Shown: piece after piece, positions 55,748 to 63,890 of the stretch
Numbering within the stretch: position 1 is the first letter of the stretch
How the letters are laid out: the number at the start of each line of letters is the position of its first letter
Origin: Phytobacter ursingii
GTDB lineage: Bacteria; Pseudomonadota; Gammaproteobacteria; Enterobacterales; Enterobacteriaceae
Direction: 5' to 3'
DNA: 64,000 bases
Assembly (NCBI GenBank): GCA_901456055.1
Contig: CABDWT010000001.1
Coordinates: forward strand, 372,001-436,000
Notes under the pieces: generated by a model
What the model was told of the DNA's origin: nothing
The model's database searches: none
The model's input: the letters and a program-made list of their open reading frames with translations, nothing else
Position numbers and translations under genes: made by a program

Positions 55748-58434
55748 CAGGTTCTCTGTCTTTGCTACGCCGTCTGGTCGACATGCGGCTATTCGAGGCG
55801 CTGCGTGAGGCCTGCTATAACCTGCCGGTGATTTCACCAGCCGAACAGGTGCTACTGGCCCTGGCCCAGGCTTATCTGGGCCAGCCAGAGGCGGCGCGCC
55901 AGACGCTGGCGGTGTTGGCCCCGGCTGCACTGGGGGTCGACGCCCGCGTCGACCTGGCCGCCGTGCACCTGCTTCTTGGAGAACTGGACGCGGCGCAGGC
56001 GCTGCTGGAAGCCGCCCGCACAGAGGCGCCAGACGACTCCCTTCTGCTGGCGCGTCTGGCTGCTTGCTATGTGCAACGTCAACGGGGGGAGGAGGCTATT
56101 CCCCTGTATGAATACAGTTTGCGACAGCAACCACGCATCGCCGTCTATCAGCAATTGTTGCGTCTGTACCTGCAAAATGAGGACCTGGCACAGGCCGGGG
56201 AGTTACTGAGCGCCGCCGATGTTTTCTGGGCCGCTGAGCGGGAACACTGGCCCGCATCTCAGGCGGCGATGTACGACCAGCAACAGCGTGGCCTGCGCCT
56301 GGAGTTGTGGCTGGCCCGGGAGGACTTCGCCCGCGCTGACGCCTGGCTGGACGCACATCATGCTGAACTGGCCGTAGATGATTACTGCGGCCTGTTGACT
56401 GGCTATGTGCAGCGTCTGGCTGAGCGTGGGCGTCATGCGCAGGGCGAGGATGCGCTGCGCCGTGGTCTGCGGCATTACCCGGAACATCCGGACCTGTACC
56501 AACAGCACGCTGAACTGGCGGAGTTGCAGGGGCGTCTGCCTCAGGCTATCGCCTTGCTGCACCGTGCCATCCATCTGGCCGGACAACAGCAAAAAATGAC
56601 ACTGCCTTTGCGCCTCAAGCTGGCCAGCGTCGCTACCCACAGTTATCCGGTGCTGGCACGTAAGATGGCCGAACAGGCTATCGAGGAGGCCGGGGCGCTG
56701 GCGCCATCACCCGAAATGGATGCCGCGCAGATCGGCCACTGGCTTGCCCAGGCGCAAGCGGCACTGGCCGGGGTGGATGCACAGGAGCAGCACTACGCCG
56801 GGGCCGAGGCGCGATACCTCGAAATCCTGCAGGCGCATCCTCTCCTGCTCCCCGCCCTGCAGGGGCTGGGGCAGTTGTATATGCAATTGGGGCGTATCGA
56901 CGAGGCCGTTGCGTTGTTCGAGCAGGTGTTGGCTGTCGACCCGGCACGCGGTCATGCGGCGCTGATCAATGCCCGACGTTTCCCGCAAGATGAGGAGACA
57001 TTGATTCGCCTGGAAAACCTGGCGCGTCGGCCTGGCCTTGCCGGTCCGATACAGCCTGGATTGCTGCTGCAACTGGCTGCCGCCTGGGAAAAACGCAAAG
57101 AGTACACCCGAGCCTTCGCCCTGGCCAACGACGCCAATGCCGCCAGCCGCGCACTGCTAAGTTACGACCCGGTTGCACACCGGCAAAGCTGTGCGCGTAT
57201 TCGTCATGCGTTCAGCCGTTCGCTATACGAAAACCGGCGCGGCATCGGCAACGATTCAACGCTGCCGGTGTTTGTGCTGGGGATGCCGCGTTCTGGGACC
57301 ACGCTGGTCGAACAGATCCTGGCGGGACATAGCCAAATCCACGGCGCAGGCGAACTTGGCGTGATCCCCAGTACTATCGCCGGTCTGGAACGCTGGGAAC
57401 GTACTACGGGGTCTGGACGCCATTATCCGGACTGTGTGGACGACCTGTCGGCCAATGTTGTGGCGGGTATTACCGCCAGCCTGCTCAAGGAACTGCGGGA
57501 AACATTGCCAGATAACGCACCTGCGATCCGGCATGTAGTGGACAAACTGCCGCACAATTTCGAGAATATTGGTCTTATCAAGCTGCTGTTCCCCAACGCG
57601 CGGATCATCTCGGTACGACGCGACCCGCGCGATATCGCTATTTCTAACTATTTCACCGACTACGCGGCCAGGCACGGCGGCATGGGCTTTGCCTATGACT
57701 TGCAGTGGATTGGCGAGCAACTGGCCGACCACAACCTGTTAATGCACCACTGGAACCAACTGTTCCCCGGCGAAATTCTTGAAGTGCGCTATGAGGATGT
57801 GGTCTCTGATCCGGAGCGCGAGGCGCGCCGCATGCTGGCTTATCTGGGCGTGCAGTGGGAGCCACAGGTGCTCGACACGTCTGAACTGGACAGGCCGGTC
57901 AAGACAGCCAGTGTGTGGCAGGTGCGTCAGCCTATCTATCAGACCGCACGTGAACGCTGGCGGCGTTACGAAGACTTTCTGTCGCCGCTGATTGCTGGCA
58001 CCAATGCGAAGATCGTGCATGAACCTGTGGAAATGGTGAGCCTGCCAGTCCCCGGAATGCAGACGGATGGCGTCGCGTGCTATCGCCAGGGGAAGCTTGA
58101 TGAAGCGGAGATGCTTTTTAAGCGCCTGTTGCACCACGTGCCCGAACACGCGACGGCGCATTTCATGGTAGGCCTGATTTGCATTCGCAAAGGTCACCTG
58201 GCCGAAGGCATTGAGCACATGGAAAAAGGACACCAGGCATGCCCATGGAATGCCAACTGGCGACGCGATCTGGCGCAGGCATACGACCTGGCGGGGCAAC
58301 CGGAAAAAGCCCGGGCGTTAATGACTCGCCACGTTGGCACGGGGGATAGCGCGGTGAGCGTAATGGATGTTGACCTGGATGATGCTATTCCTGTGGATTT
58401 TTCCATTCGCACCTCCGCAACGGGGCCGTTTTAG
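55744..58434 (+). CDS. TPR-sulfotransferase fusion protein
   Basis: 896 residues. TPR-like helical repeats (about 1-480, for example ALQGLGQLYMQLGRIDEAVALFEQVL in part), then a sulfotransferase domain (about 508-770) with the 5'-phosphosulfate loop GMPRSGTT (513-520) and the 3'-phosphate-binding segment VRRDPRDIAISNYF (about 622), then further TPR-like repeats (about 775-880). It would use PAPS to sulfate a target; no signal peptide, so cytoplasmic. The ATGA overlap with the adhesin gene implies coupled translation, so the adhesin is the leading candidate substrate. That link is inference. Confidence 0.88.
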   Translation: MTGSLSLLRRLVDMRLFEALREACYNLPVISPAEQVLLALAQAYLGQPEAARQTLAVLAPAALGVDARVDLAAVHLLLGELDAAQALLEAARTEAPDDSLLLARLAACYVQRQRGEEAIPLYEYSLRQQPRIAVYQQLLRLYLQNEDLAQAGELLSAADVFWAAEREHWPASQAAMYDQQQRGLRLELWLAREDFARADAWLDAHHAELAVDDYCGLLTGYVQRLAERGRHAQGEDALRRGLRHYPEHPDLYQQHAELAELQGRLPQAIALLHRAIHLAGQQQKMTLPLRLKLASVATHSYPVLARKMAEQAIEEAGALAPSPEMDAAQIGHWLAQAQAALAGVDAQEQHYAGAEARYLEILQAHPLLLPALQGLGQLYMQLGRIDEAVALFEQVLAVDPARGHAALINARRFPQDEETLIRLENLARRPGLAGPIQPGLLLQLAAAWEKRKEYTRAFALANDANAASRALLSYDPVAHRQSCARIRHAFSRSLYENRRGIGNDSTLPVFVLGMPRSGTTLVEQILAGHSQIHGAGELGVIPSTIAGLERWERTTGSGRHYPDCVDDLSANVVAGITASLLKELRETLPDNAPAIRHVVDKLPHNFENIGLIKLLFPNARIISVRRDPRDIAISNYFTDYAARHGGMGFAYDLQWIGEQLADHNLLMHHWNQLFPGEILEVRYEDVVSDPEREARRMLAYLGVQWEPQVLDTSELDRPVKTASVWQVRQPIYQTARERWRRYEDFLSPLIAGTNAKIVHEPVEMVSLPVPGMQTDGVACYRQGKLDEAEMLFKRLLHHVPEHATAHFMVGLICIRKGHLAEGIEHMEKGHQACPWNANWRRDLAQAYDLAGQPEKARALMTRHVGTGDSAVSVMDVDLDDAIPVDFSIRTSATGPF

Positions 58435-58539
58435 CGAACATCGCCGCGAGTGCGGATATCTCATGGCGGAATGTCGTGCGCTAATGGCGTAAACGGGGCA
58501 GGGGATTGGTACTGAGCGGATTATACTGATAATCCGAAG

Positions 58540-58580
58540 CGGGAAGCAGACACCCGGATGAACCTGATGTCTGCTTCCCG
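58540..58580. terminator. Hairpin between the sulfotransferase and chemoreceptor genes
   Basis: CGGGAAGCAGACA and TGTCTGCTTCCCG form a perfect 13-bp stem around a 15-nt loop, between convergent genes. No T-tract is present on either side. Confidence 0.6.
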
Positions 58581-58585
58581 GTATC

Positions 58586-60490
58586 TCAGGATACAAAGCG
58601 GTCAACAAGCGTGGACATCGCTTTTGACTGCGCGTCAAGCATTTGACTGGCCGTTGCCATCTCGGAAACCAGCGCCGCGTTTTGCTGAGTAACCTGCTCC
58701 AGTTGATTCAATGCCTGATGCACTTGCGACACGCCAAGAGACTGTTCATTGGCCGCGCGGGCGATATCACTGACATATTGCTTCATCCGCCCGGAATTAT
58801 CCGCCGCCGCTTTCAATGCCGCTTCGGACGCTGAAACCCGCGCCACCCCTTCGCCAATTTTATCCATATTCTGATTAACTAACTCCCGAATCAGGCTGGC
58901 TTCTCTGGCACAGCGCTGGGAGAGATGACGAACTTCCGCCGCCACAACGGCGAAACCTTTACCCAGTTCACCCGCGCGGGCTGCTTCAACCGCGGCGTTT
59001 AGCGCCAGTAAATTGGTTTGAAACGAGATCTCATCAATTGACGCTACGATCTGGAAAATATTGTCGCTGGAAGAACGAATAGCTGACATGCTCTGGCTGG
59101 CCTCGTTAGAAACACGGGTCGCATTCAGCACATCATTTGCCATCGCCTGGGTCAGTCGTTCCGCCTCACTGGCGTTATGCGCCGTCTGGGAAATGGCAGT
59201 CGATATCTGTTCCATGCTGGCGGCGGTTTCAACGATTGATGCTGCCTGCTCATCGGTACGCTGGGCCAGATCCTGGTTACCGTCGGTAATATTGCTGCTG
59301 GCGTTACTGAGTATCTCCGCGCCCGATTTAATTTCCTGCACGATATGCTGAATGTTTTCGATCGCCTGATTGTAGGCACGATTAAGGGCAGAGAGCTCGT
59401 CACTGCCTGGCACATCCAGTCGGCGGGTCAGATCGCCATCCATCTCATTAATTGTTTGCAGCGTTTTGTTCAGTTGTTGTTGAATACTGCGCACCACCAT
59501 TACGGCAAAGGCGAGAGCAATGAACAGGGCAATCAGACTGATCGCCAGGAAGAATTGCCAGTCACTACGCGCGTTATAGGCCAGTGTGGCCGAATGCGCC
59601 AGAAGCGCATCTGCTGCCTGAGTTTCAACCTGCCGCAGTATCTCTATGCGCCTGGTCTGGGCAGTAAACCAGTCAGTCGGTTTGATGCCAAATCCGCCGT
59701 CCTGCGCCTTATTTAAGGCAATCGTTCTCAACTCAAGAGCGCGGGCGGCTTCGGAAGACTGAAGGGCTTTGTCCAGCGCTGCTGCCTGACTCGCGCTGCT
59801 AAAGCGGCGGGTGGCGGTCAACCAGGCCTCTTGTTTACCCACCACATCACTGAGCATACGGAATTGACCGTCGTTAAAACGATCAACCGAGAAGACATTG
59901 GTGAGCAGTGCACGCTCGATCCCGGCCTGCTCCTTGAGATTCAGCAAACTATAGAAAGCGGCCAACTCATTCACCATCGGGCCGGACGCGCTTAACTGAC
60001 CTATCCCGCCCACGAAACTCAGCAGCCCGGAGATGGTCTGCGTGTAGAACTGTGTCGACGTTATCGCGTCTATATTCAGAGCGCTTATCGCATTACGCGT
60101 GGCGTCGAGGGACTGAATATTGTCCTTAAACATGCTCAGCGTGGCGGCAACGTTGCCCTGCGTGACATTCGTATCAGCGCTGGCTAACGCCTGGTTTAAT
60201 TTTACCAGTGCGTCGTCAGTTAACTTCCGCTGCACAATGATTTCATCACGGAACTGCTGTCCGCGCGCGCCGATAAAACCGGCGCTCATCCCTCGTTCAC
60301 GCTGTAGTTGGTGGACAACATCTCCCGCGCTACGGGCAAGCGTTGTCAACTGACCGATAGTGTCCATCTGTCGCTCAGTACCGATACGACTGAGCATGCC
60401 TGACCCGGCAAACCATATCACCGCAAGTAGCAGAGGGAATAACGCGATAAATAATTTCATTCTCATAGAAATACGATAAATCCATGACAT
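58586..60490 (-). CDS. Methyl-accepting chemotaxis protein with NIT sensor domain
   Basis: 634 residues. Transmembrane helix about 10-30; periplasmic NIT-type domain (about 50-305, HQLQRERGMSAGFIGARG) of the nitrate/nitrite-sensor class; second helix about 312-333; HAMP; MCP signalling domain (about 395-630) with hairpin tip EISFQTNLLALNAAVEAARAG. No NWETF-type pentapeptide at the C-terminus, so methylation would need help from other receptors. A sigma-28-like promoter at 60530-60557 places it in the flagellar regulon. Ligand not deducible; nitrate is a family-based guess. Confidence 0.92.
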   Translation of the reverse strand: MSWIYRISMRMKLFIALFPLLLAVIWFAGSGMLSRIGTERQMDTIGQLTTLARSAGDVVHQLQRERGMSAGFIGARGQQFRDEIIVQRKLTDDALVKLNQALASADTNVTQGNVAATLSMFKDNIQSLDATRNAISALNIDAITSTQFYTQTISGLLSFVGGIGQLSASGPMVNELAAFYSLLNLKEQAGIERALLTNVFSVDRFNDGQFRMLSDVVGKQEAWLTATRRFSSASQAAALDKALQSSEAARALELRTIALNKAQDGGFGIKPTDWFTAQTRRIEILRQVETQAADALLAHSATLAYNARSDWQFFLAISLIALFIALAFAVMVVRSIQQQLNKTLQTINEMDGDLTRRLDVPGSDELSALNRAYNQAIENIQHIVQEIKSGAEILSNASSNITDGNQDLAQRTDEQAASIVETAASMEQISTAISQTAHNASEAERLTQAMANDVLNATRVSNEASQSMSAIRSSSDNIFQIVASIDEISFQTNLLALNAAVEAARAGELGKGFAVVAAEVRHLSQRCAREASLIRELVNQNMDKIGEGVARVSASEAALKAAADNSGRMKQYVSDIARAANEQSLGVSQVHQALNQLEQVTQQNAALVSEMATASQMLDAQSKAMSTLVDRFVS

Positions 60491-60529
60491 ATCGTTATTT
60501 TCCTTATTTGCTGTGTTGTCTTATAAATT

Positions 60530-60557
60530 CTATCGGCACATTTTTGGTCAATCTTTA
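60530..60557 (-). promoter_or_regulatory. Sigma-28 (FliA) type promoter of the chemoreceptor gene
   Basis: On the minus strand TAAA (60554-60557), 16-bp gap, GCCGATAG (60530-60537), against the FliA consensus TAAA-N15-GCCGATAA. About 40 bp before the start codon. One base in the -10 and one base of spacing differ. Confidence 0.75.
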
Positions 60558-61039
60558 CAACTTTATTATTATGAAAAACTGCATTGTTATTCATATGAGA
60601 AGGTAATGGCAAAAAATAAATGCATAAGCAGTGTCATCTGCTTATGCAGTGTATTCTTTCTGTCTCCCCGTTAATGCCGCTCATGACGCTTTTGAACAAC
60701 CTGTTCTTCTCCACCTGTTTTCAGCCGGCGCGGAAATGTACAGTTTAAGTAGGTGTTAAGCTTTATGCAGCCACGCTTCAATTGAGGCGGAGAACGCATC
60801 TTCTTAATCGTACGGGGGAGTATGGCTCACAATCCTCTCTGCACGGCACCTTAACGATCATTATGTTTTTCCAGTGCTATTCACCTACCCACATATGGGA
60901 AGCGTTCTTTTGCGCCTCGTCTCAAAAATAAGAATTTAAGCTTATTCTGAAAATATATTATTCAGTAGTATGTAAATATTTTTAACGTTCTTATACCGTT
61001 ACGCTATCCCATACATAATGTATCGTGGAGAGATAAATT
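60558..61039. other. Intergenic region without recognised gene
   Basis: About 480 bp. AT-rich at both ends; the 61020s carry the ribosome site GGAGAG of the next gene. No credible frame or RNA was identified. Confidence 0.5.
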
Positions 61040-61300
61040 ATGCGGCTTGATGTGATAACCGATCATACCGAGAATGTGTTGAATCTTATGATGGACAAGG
61101 CCATCAGGGAATGTGACCCCGAGTACGGTCGAGTGGCTGATACATGGTACACCATGGCTGAGGGCGCGCTTTTTCTCTGGCAAGAGCTGGCGGAGTGTTG
61201 CACCGAAGTTTCAGAAGAAGAGAAAAATAAAATGGCACACCGCCTTCGCCATATTATCAATATCAACAGAGTTCCTTTGCTCAAAAAAAAGAATGAGTAA
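61040..61300 (+). CDS. Hypothetical protein, 86 residues
   Basis: GGAGAG lies 8 nt before the ATG. Begins MRLDVITDHTENVLNLMMDKA; soluble and helical, with acidic central part (WQELAECCTEVSEEEKNKM) and basic tail (PLLKKKNE). No domain recognised. AT-rich flanks suggest acquisition. Confidence 0.6.
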   Translation: MRLDVITDHTENVLNLMMDKAIRECDPEYGRVADTWYTMAEGALFLWQELAECCTEVSEEEKNKMAHRLRHIININRVPLLKKKNE

Positions 61301-61565
61301 TTGTTTGATTTACTGAATAAACGTACTTTTTAAAAGCTGCGTACGGCCTGATTCTGGTCGGGTAGGCGGCCAGTTGGGGTATCCTCAAAAGAGTCACGTT
61401 ACCCGGCCAGGGTGGCGAGAATATATTGTTCACTATTTTTCAGTTATGAGGTTTTCTGCCACAACGTCAGGAGACGGATATCAGGCGAGGTTTATTGGGT
61501 ATCATACATCACTGCGCTAGCTTATCCTCCTCACCTGCAAGGCAGGCGAGGTTCTTCATGATTAA

Positions 61566-61832
61566 TTATTGTCCTGCGGCCTCTGTATTTTTCGCATGTA
61601 TTTTTTTATTCGCTTCGCCACTCTCATTCAGTGCCTGACTAGCGGCTTTTTCGGCATGTGCGGCGCTATAGGCTGCAAGGTGAGAAATGACGATAGCGTA
61701 AATACTCATCAGCGAAACCCAGAGTATGCTGTTTTTCCACCATAATAATGTTGGAATTGTCAGCACTGCCCAGATTAATGCCAGAAATAAATGCACTCTG
61801 GCCATAAATCGGGCTGTTAGTTTGACTTTCAT
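61566..61832 (-). CDS. Small membrane protein, 88 residues
   Basis: AAGGAG lies 6 nt before the ATG at 61832. Two transmembrane helices (about 11-31, VHLFLALIWAVLTIPTLLW, and 36-57, LWVSLMSIYAIVISHLAAY) followed by an Ala/Glu/Lys-rich cytoplasmic tail. Family not recognised. It lies alone on the minus strand, between an orphan gene and the ynfU-like gene. Confidence 0.65.
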   Translation of the reverse strand: MKVKLTARFMARVHLFLALIWAVLTIPTLLWWKNSILWVSLMSIYAIVISHLAAYSAAHAEKAASQALNESGEANKKIHAKNTEAAGQ

Positions 61833-62119
61833 ATTTACTCCTTATTTTTACGCTATATGTTTGCCATCCTGGTAATATTTATAGCATTTGTTTTTTAGCT
61901 GTTGCGCTTATTTTTGTTACAGTTTGTACGTACGAAAAATTGAGATAATTCCTCTGGAAAATAACAAGGTGTAGAGGATTTTTCGAGTGTAAAAAAGAAC
62001 ATGACTACGGTAGTGCCCGCCTGTGAAAAAAGCCAGACGGGAGAGTTTCGTACGAAGTTAATACTTAAGTGTTATATGCTCTGCTATTCCTTGGTTTATT
62101 TCCAGGATATATACAGGAC

Positions 62120-62290
62120 TTAAGCAAGGGCTGTTTTTTCTTGGTTATAAAGTTTACTACAATGAGGGCACATCAATGACAAGCCTTTCTGGACTCGTGT
62201 AAAGCTATGTTCTGACTGTTTAGTGCAGTGAGGGCAGGTGCATTTGACGAGATAGTTGCGGTTGTTTTTTGAATCTTTGCGTTGTGGCAT
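62120..62290 (-). CDS. ynfU: YnfU-like small zinc-binding protein
   Basis: 56 residues from the ATG at 62290; upstream ATG codons in frame lack a ribosome site, whereas AGGAAAGACCCT precedes this one. Begins MPQRKDSKNNRNYLVKC. Two CxxC knuckles (CTCPHC and CPHC near residues 17-23 and 43-46) form a predicted zinc ribbon. Matches E. coli YnfU, encoded in the Qin prophage near cold-shock genes. Function unknown. Confidence 0.8.
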   Translation of the reverse strand: MPQRKDSKNNRNYLVKCTCPHCTKQSEHSFTRVQKGLSLMCPHCSKLYNQEKTALA

Positions 62291-62341
62291 AGGGTCTTTC
62301 CTGATAAATGGGCTGTAACCATACACTATCCCGGCGTGCAT

Positions 62342-62719
62342 TGCCCATGATCATTTTTTCGTTTGCGTTTAAAAAGGGGGATGATCCCTTCTGGTCAGGG
62401 ACTTTCTATTAACGTTGTCATTTCCAGACCTGAAATATTGTTGGCAGATTTTTCGTTAAAGGGCAGGCTGACAGCGCTGCATCAGAAACAGGCCGCAAGG
62501 AGTTAAGGTTCTGGAAGCTTGCGAACGTAGCGAGGTGAGAATGGCCTGGAAAATAAAACTTGCATAATATGATATGACATGCCTTAATGAGTTGTCGGTT
62601 TGATACACAGACCAGTCCAAAGCATTCCCTTTTTGCCCTCATTTTAAGTATCCTGAGATACCTCTTTTTTTGAGTCTTCATTGAAAGTTATGCGATTAAT
62701 CTGTAATCGGACCCTGCAT
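62342..62719. other. Upstream and leader region of the cold-shock gene
   Basis: About 380 bp without a supported gene on either strand. The long untranslated stretch before the Csp gene is usual for cold-inducible csp mRNAs, which carry structured 5' leaders. The transcription start was not located. Confidence 0.45.
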
Positions 62720-62734
62720 GCCGAAAGGCTTACA
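62720..62734 (+). promoter_or_regulatory. cspA-type upstream box in the leader
   Basis: GCCGAAAGGCTTACA resembles the translation-enhancing upstream box of E. coli cspA mRNA (GCCGAAAGGC core), 5' of the ribosome site (AGGT) and 18 nt before the start codon. It supports cold-shock expression. Confidence 0.6.
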
Positions 62735-62751
62735 TTTATAGGTAAAAAAAT

Positions 62752-62964
62752 ATGTCTTCAAAAACGACAGGTAATGTAAAGTGGTTCAACCCTGAAAAAG
62801 GCTTTGGTTTTATCACTCCAAAAGATGGCAGCAAAGATGTATTCGTGCATTTTTCTGCAATTCAAAGTAATGAATTTAAAACGCTTGAAGAAAATCAAGA
62901 AGTTGAATTCTCAGTCGAAAACGGCCCGAAAGGTCTTTCGGCCATTAATGTAGTTATACTTTAA
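62752..62964 (+). CDS. CspA-family cold-shock protein
   Basis: 70 residues, the CspA length. Single cold-shock domain with RNP1 KGFGFI and RNP2 VFVHF motifs, preceded by VKWFN. An RNA/ssDNA chaperone by family. Compared with CspA it ends [11 protein letters not shown], and resembles the cold-inducible CspB/CspG type. The next gene starts 10 bp after the stop. Confidence 0.93.
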   Translation: MSSKTTGNVKWFNPEKGFGFITPKDGSKDVFVHFSAIQSNEFKTLEENQEVEFSVENGPKGLSAINVVIL

Positions 62965-62974
62965 GGACACTTTC

Positions 62975-63181
62975 ATTATTTCTAATATTCATCTTCGTTG
63001 TCCAAAGTGTCACGGTTCGCAATATCGTGTTTCTCATTTTGATGTAACAGAAACTAACCCATATGGCGCAAAATGTATTTTTTGCAAAACCGTAATGGTG
63101 ACCAATGACTGTTACAGTTCATTAGCAACAATGCATCCTGTGCCGCTTGTCAGAAATATCACAGCAACGCATATCGTATAG
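62975..63181 (+). CDS. ymcF: YmcF/YnfQ-like cold-shock microprotein with ATT start
   Basis: An open frame of about 67 codons directly follows csp: (I)ISNIHLRCPKCHGSQYR..., with two CxxC pairs (CPKC, CIFC) as in a zinc ribbon, ending TATHIV. No ATG or GTG stands near its beginning. Two consecutive ATT codons (62975 and 62978) follow AAGGA (62963-62967) at 7 and 10 nt. YmcF and YnfQ of E. coli, encoded beside cspG and cspI/cspB, are published microproteins that start at ATT and are induced by cold. Standard gene finders would miss this one. Confidence 0.78.
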   Translation: MISNIHLRCPKCHGSQYRVSHFDVTETNPYGAKCIFCKTVMVTNDCYSSLATMHPVPLVRNITATHIV

Positions 63182-63221
63182 ATATTTTGCCTGCCTCACG
63201 TAATCAATTAAGGACCGACTT

Positions 63222-63452
63222 ATGTCAGCAAAAGTTTTGGTTTTTTTCAACTCTCAGCCCGTCAGAGCCATTGACAGAAATGCAAGCGACAAGACCGTTG
63301 ATTGTGAATACCCTAACGGCGAGAAAGCGACCCTAAATATTATGCACGCAGGCATTCATTCACTCACTGGTGATCATCTGGAGGTGCGTGTCGCTACTGA
63401 CAGAGAGCTTTCATCGGATGACATCATGAGCGCAGCCCGGAAATTTAGCTAA
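63222..63452 (+). CDS. Hypothetical protein, 76 residues, downstream of the cold-shock pair
   Basis: AAGGA 8 nt before the ATG. Begins MSAKVLVFFNSQPVRAID; predicted beta strands then a C-terminal helix (SSDDIMSAARKFS). No domain recognised. It lies 40 bp after the YmcF-like gene on the same strand and may be co-transcribed. Confidence 0.6.
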   Translation: MSAKVLVFFNSQPVRAIDRNASDKTVDCEYPNGEKATLNIMHAGIHSLTGDHLEVRVATDRELSSDDIMSAARKFS

Positions 63453-63499
63453 ACGGGGTTTTGGCTCTTCCCATTCTGTATTTTTTACTGACGATAAGC

Positions 63500-63890
63500 C
63501 ACTCCCCCCTTTCCGCGGCGCTTATGGCGCTGCCAGGTTACTGCCCCCCGGTCCCATAACGGCTTTTGCGCAATCAATGTGCAATAAAAGGATAAAACAG
63601 ATCCGAAAGCTGTTCCGCTGACGTGCCCCCCTTATCCCGTAGCGTAATCTGCCGCTGGACGACACATTCCATCGTTATCCACACGTTTATAGTGCCTGCC
63701 TGTACCGCATTCACAATGATATTTGCCAGTGTCTGTTTCAGCCGTTCCGCTAGCAGCTAGCGCTGGTGGGGTGAGTTTATTCCCCCCGCGAGCATGCCCG
63801 GTTGATGCGATGGAACAGGGTTATGGGCATAACGAGATGCGCGGGCAATGGTGTCGTTCTTACGTCCAAGGGCCAGCGTTCAGCTTGCTT
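63500..63890 (-). pseudogene. Decayed sensor histidine kinase (possibly pgtB)
   Basis: On the minus strand, from about 63756 down to 63574, the frame reads LLAERLKQTLANIIVNAVQA, then ITLRDKGGTSAEQLSDLFYPFIAH and a stop. This is the N box and G1 region of a HATPase domain. A TAG interrupts the frame at 63757-63759, two more stops lie further upstream, and a GTGG..AIS remnant (G2-like) follows the TGA. No intact gene. Salmonella carries the pgt genes, including the sensor kinase pgtB, beside alaC, so a pgtB remnant is a reasonable but untested guess. Confidence 0.6.
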
